Shown piece by piece: positions 14,488-15,464 of a stretch of 15,464 bases of DNA (positions are counted from its first letter, which is position 1; each line of letters opens with the position of its first letter). Below the pieces are notes generated by a model. It did not search any database. It saw nothing but the letters and a program-made list of their open reading frames with translations, and had not been told where the DNA came from. The position numbers and the translations under genes are program-made. The stretch comes from Bacilli bacterium (GTDB taxonomy: Bacteria > Bacillota_I > Bacilli_A > Haloplasmatales > Haloplasmataceae): positions 1-15,464 of the forward strand of contig JAAZCR010000290.1 of NCBI GenBank assembly GCA_012513195.1, given 5' to 3'.

Positions 14488-15279
14488 TTAATTATCCAGA
14501 TTATCCTGTGTTGCTACAGTTGTGTTATCTATTTTAGCATTGTTAGTGTCATTATTAGAAAATGTTGAATTAAATAAATCTGCAAATAGACTACATTTTG
14601 CGATGTTATAGGAAAGGACATGACGAGGTAACCTTATGAGAACAAATATACTATAAGAAATCATGATAATCATCAAGATGATATCTGATAAAATAAAGAT
14701 CTTTTTAACAAAAAAATATATTATAAATCCTACTGCTAGATAGATAATTAAGTTAATTAAGTGAAATAACATAATAATAAGCAAATATTTCTTGCCCTTT
14801 TCTCGTAGTGTATTGACACTCTGTAATAGTGTTTTGGATATATTGTTATTTTCATCATTCTGAACCTCGTAACTAGCGGGAGCTAAATACAGAATGACTA
14901 TAGTTATTAAGATTACTGTGATGACAATACCTATCACAATAAAACTTGGATAAAAGATATATCTTGAAAAGGTTGTCGCAAGATCGGCGATATAACCAAA
15001 ATATGTTATCCAAGCAGTAAGGACACAAATAACGAGAATAATTGAAAGTATTACCATTGCTTTAAGCAAATAAAGGAGAATTAATGTCCATACCCTTTTC
15101 TTTGAACTACTATCTTCAAAAGCAGTTTCAATCTGATAACTGGGATTATCAATAAATCCCTTAGCCAATCTTACTTCTGCTAACACAAATAACGGATAAG
15201 TAAAAACTATTATTTTTCCTAATATTGATGTTATTAGGAAGAGATAATATTTAAAGTACTGAGAAAGATTTTTAAAGAC
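14488..15279 (-). CDS. Multi-pass membrane protein, 5' end lost
   Basis: This hydrophobic protein is of a family I do not recognise. Counted from an in-frame GTG at 15186 it has 232 residues and about four membrane spans (residues about 35-65, 78-103, 138-160, 165-188), a charged loop EVQNDENNN, and a polar Asn/Thr-rich tail. That GTG has no ribosome site. The same frame stays open upstream for at least 31 more codons and encodes another plausible membrane span (YYLFLITSILGKIIVFTYPL), with no ATG, GTG or TTG. The true start is therefore missing, and the frame runs into the IS3-type fragment at about 15279-15290. I read it as a gene truncated at its 5' end by rearrangement. It may be silent. 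Confidence 0.6.
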   Translation of the reverse strand, partial: VFKNLSQYFKYYLFLITSILGKIIVFTYPLFVLAEVRLAKGFIDNPSYQIETAFEDSSSKKRVWTLILLYLLKAMVILSIILVICVLTAWITYFGYIADLATTFSRYIFYPSFIVIGIVITVILITIVILYLAPASYEVQNDENNNISKTLLQSVNTLREKGKKYLLIIMLFHLINLIIYLAVGFIIYFFVKKIFILSDIILMIIMISYSIFVLIRLPRHVLSYNIAKCSLFADLFNSTFSNNDTNNAKIDNTTVATQDNLDN

Positions 15280-15464
15280 TATTTTTGCTTTCTTCCTCTC
15301 CTGTCTCTTAACCCTTCTTCTCCTTCTTCCTCATACTTCTTTACCCATTGATATACTTGACTATAAGATAGATTGTAATGTTCTGCTGCTAATTTATATT
15401 CTCGATTGTTCGCTAAACAATATCTCACTACCTCTAATCTTTCTTCATAAGTCGTTTTTCTTGA
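15279..15464 (-). mobile_element. IS3-family OrfA (HTH) fragment, cut at both ends
   Basis: This reading frame enters from the right edge and ends at TAG 15279-15281. The 61 visible residues match the tandem helix-turn-helix part of IS3/IS150-type OrfA: YEERLEVVRYCLANNREYKL, AAEHYNLSYSQVYQWVKKYE, then EEGEEGLRDRRGRKQK. In complete elements OrfA continues past RRGRK with a charged region and leucine-zipper helix, then OrfB with the DDE catalytic core. None of that follows here. The left part is therefore lost, with the junction near 15279-15290, where a membrane-protein frame takes over. The N-terminal part lies outside the window, so its completeness there is unknown. No inverted terminal repeat is visible. 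Confidence 0.8.

Overview
The window reads as chromosomal DNA of a low-GC, AT-rich Gram-positive-type bacterium (Bacillota or a close Mycoplasmatota relative using the standard code). The genes use purine-rich Shine-Dalgarno sites (AGGAGG, GGAGG), Trp is encoded by TGG in the intact genes, and TGA is a genuine stop (for example in the phosphate transporter and the histidine phosphatase). No genus can be fixed from the sequence alone.

Layout. (1) 1-2713: a badly decayed minus-strand GH38 alpha-mannosidase gene with at least six nonsense codons, several frameshifts and a lost 3' end, which abuts a plus-strand terminator of a gene lying off the left edge. (2) 2792-3791: a divergent plus-strand operon of an XRE-type regulator and a short overlapping partner. 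The two share a 28-29-residue repeat. A palindrome overlaps the predicted promoter, and a 20-bp-stem bidirectional terminator closes the operon. (3) 3790-5254: a minus-strand pair, a GyrI-like small-molecule-binding protein followed by an ADP-ribosylglycohydrolase. (4) 5360-5851: a plus-strand GNAT acetyltransferase. (5) 5858-8395: a minus-strand operon, PiT phosphate transporter, DUF47/PhoU-like accessory protein, and a two-domain GNAT protein translationally coupled to it. Upstream is an 11-bp-period TTAAC repeat resembling a PhoP box. (6) 8570-10140: a minus-strand operon, DUF1801 protein, VOC protein, alpha/beta hydrolase. (7) 10230-11276: histidine phosphatase followed by a small GNAT. 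(8) 11314-13893: purA then purB, the last two steps of AMP synthesis, behind a near-consensus sigma-A promoter. (9) 14069-14296: a small membrane-protein gene broken by one TAG. (10) 14488-15464: a multi-pass membrane protein lacking its 5' end, joined to the truncated HTH segment of an IS3-family OrfA that runs off the right edge.

The central block is ordinary housekeeping and accessory metabolism: purine synthesis, phosphate uptake, acetyltransferases and small hydrolases. Both ends show gene decay. The parts most worth a second look are the split repeat array behind the XRE regulator, the PhoP-box-like element, the hairpin placed exactly between purB and the phosphatase gene, and the IS/membrane-gene junction. 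I see no tRNA, rRNA, CRISPR array or complete insertion sequence.
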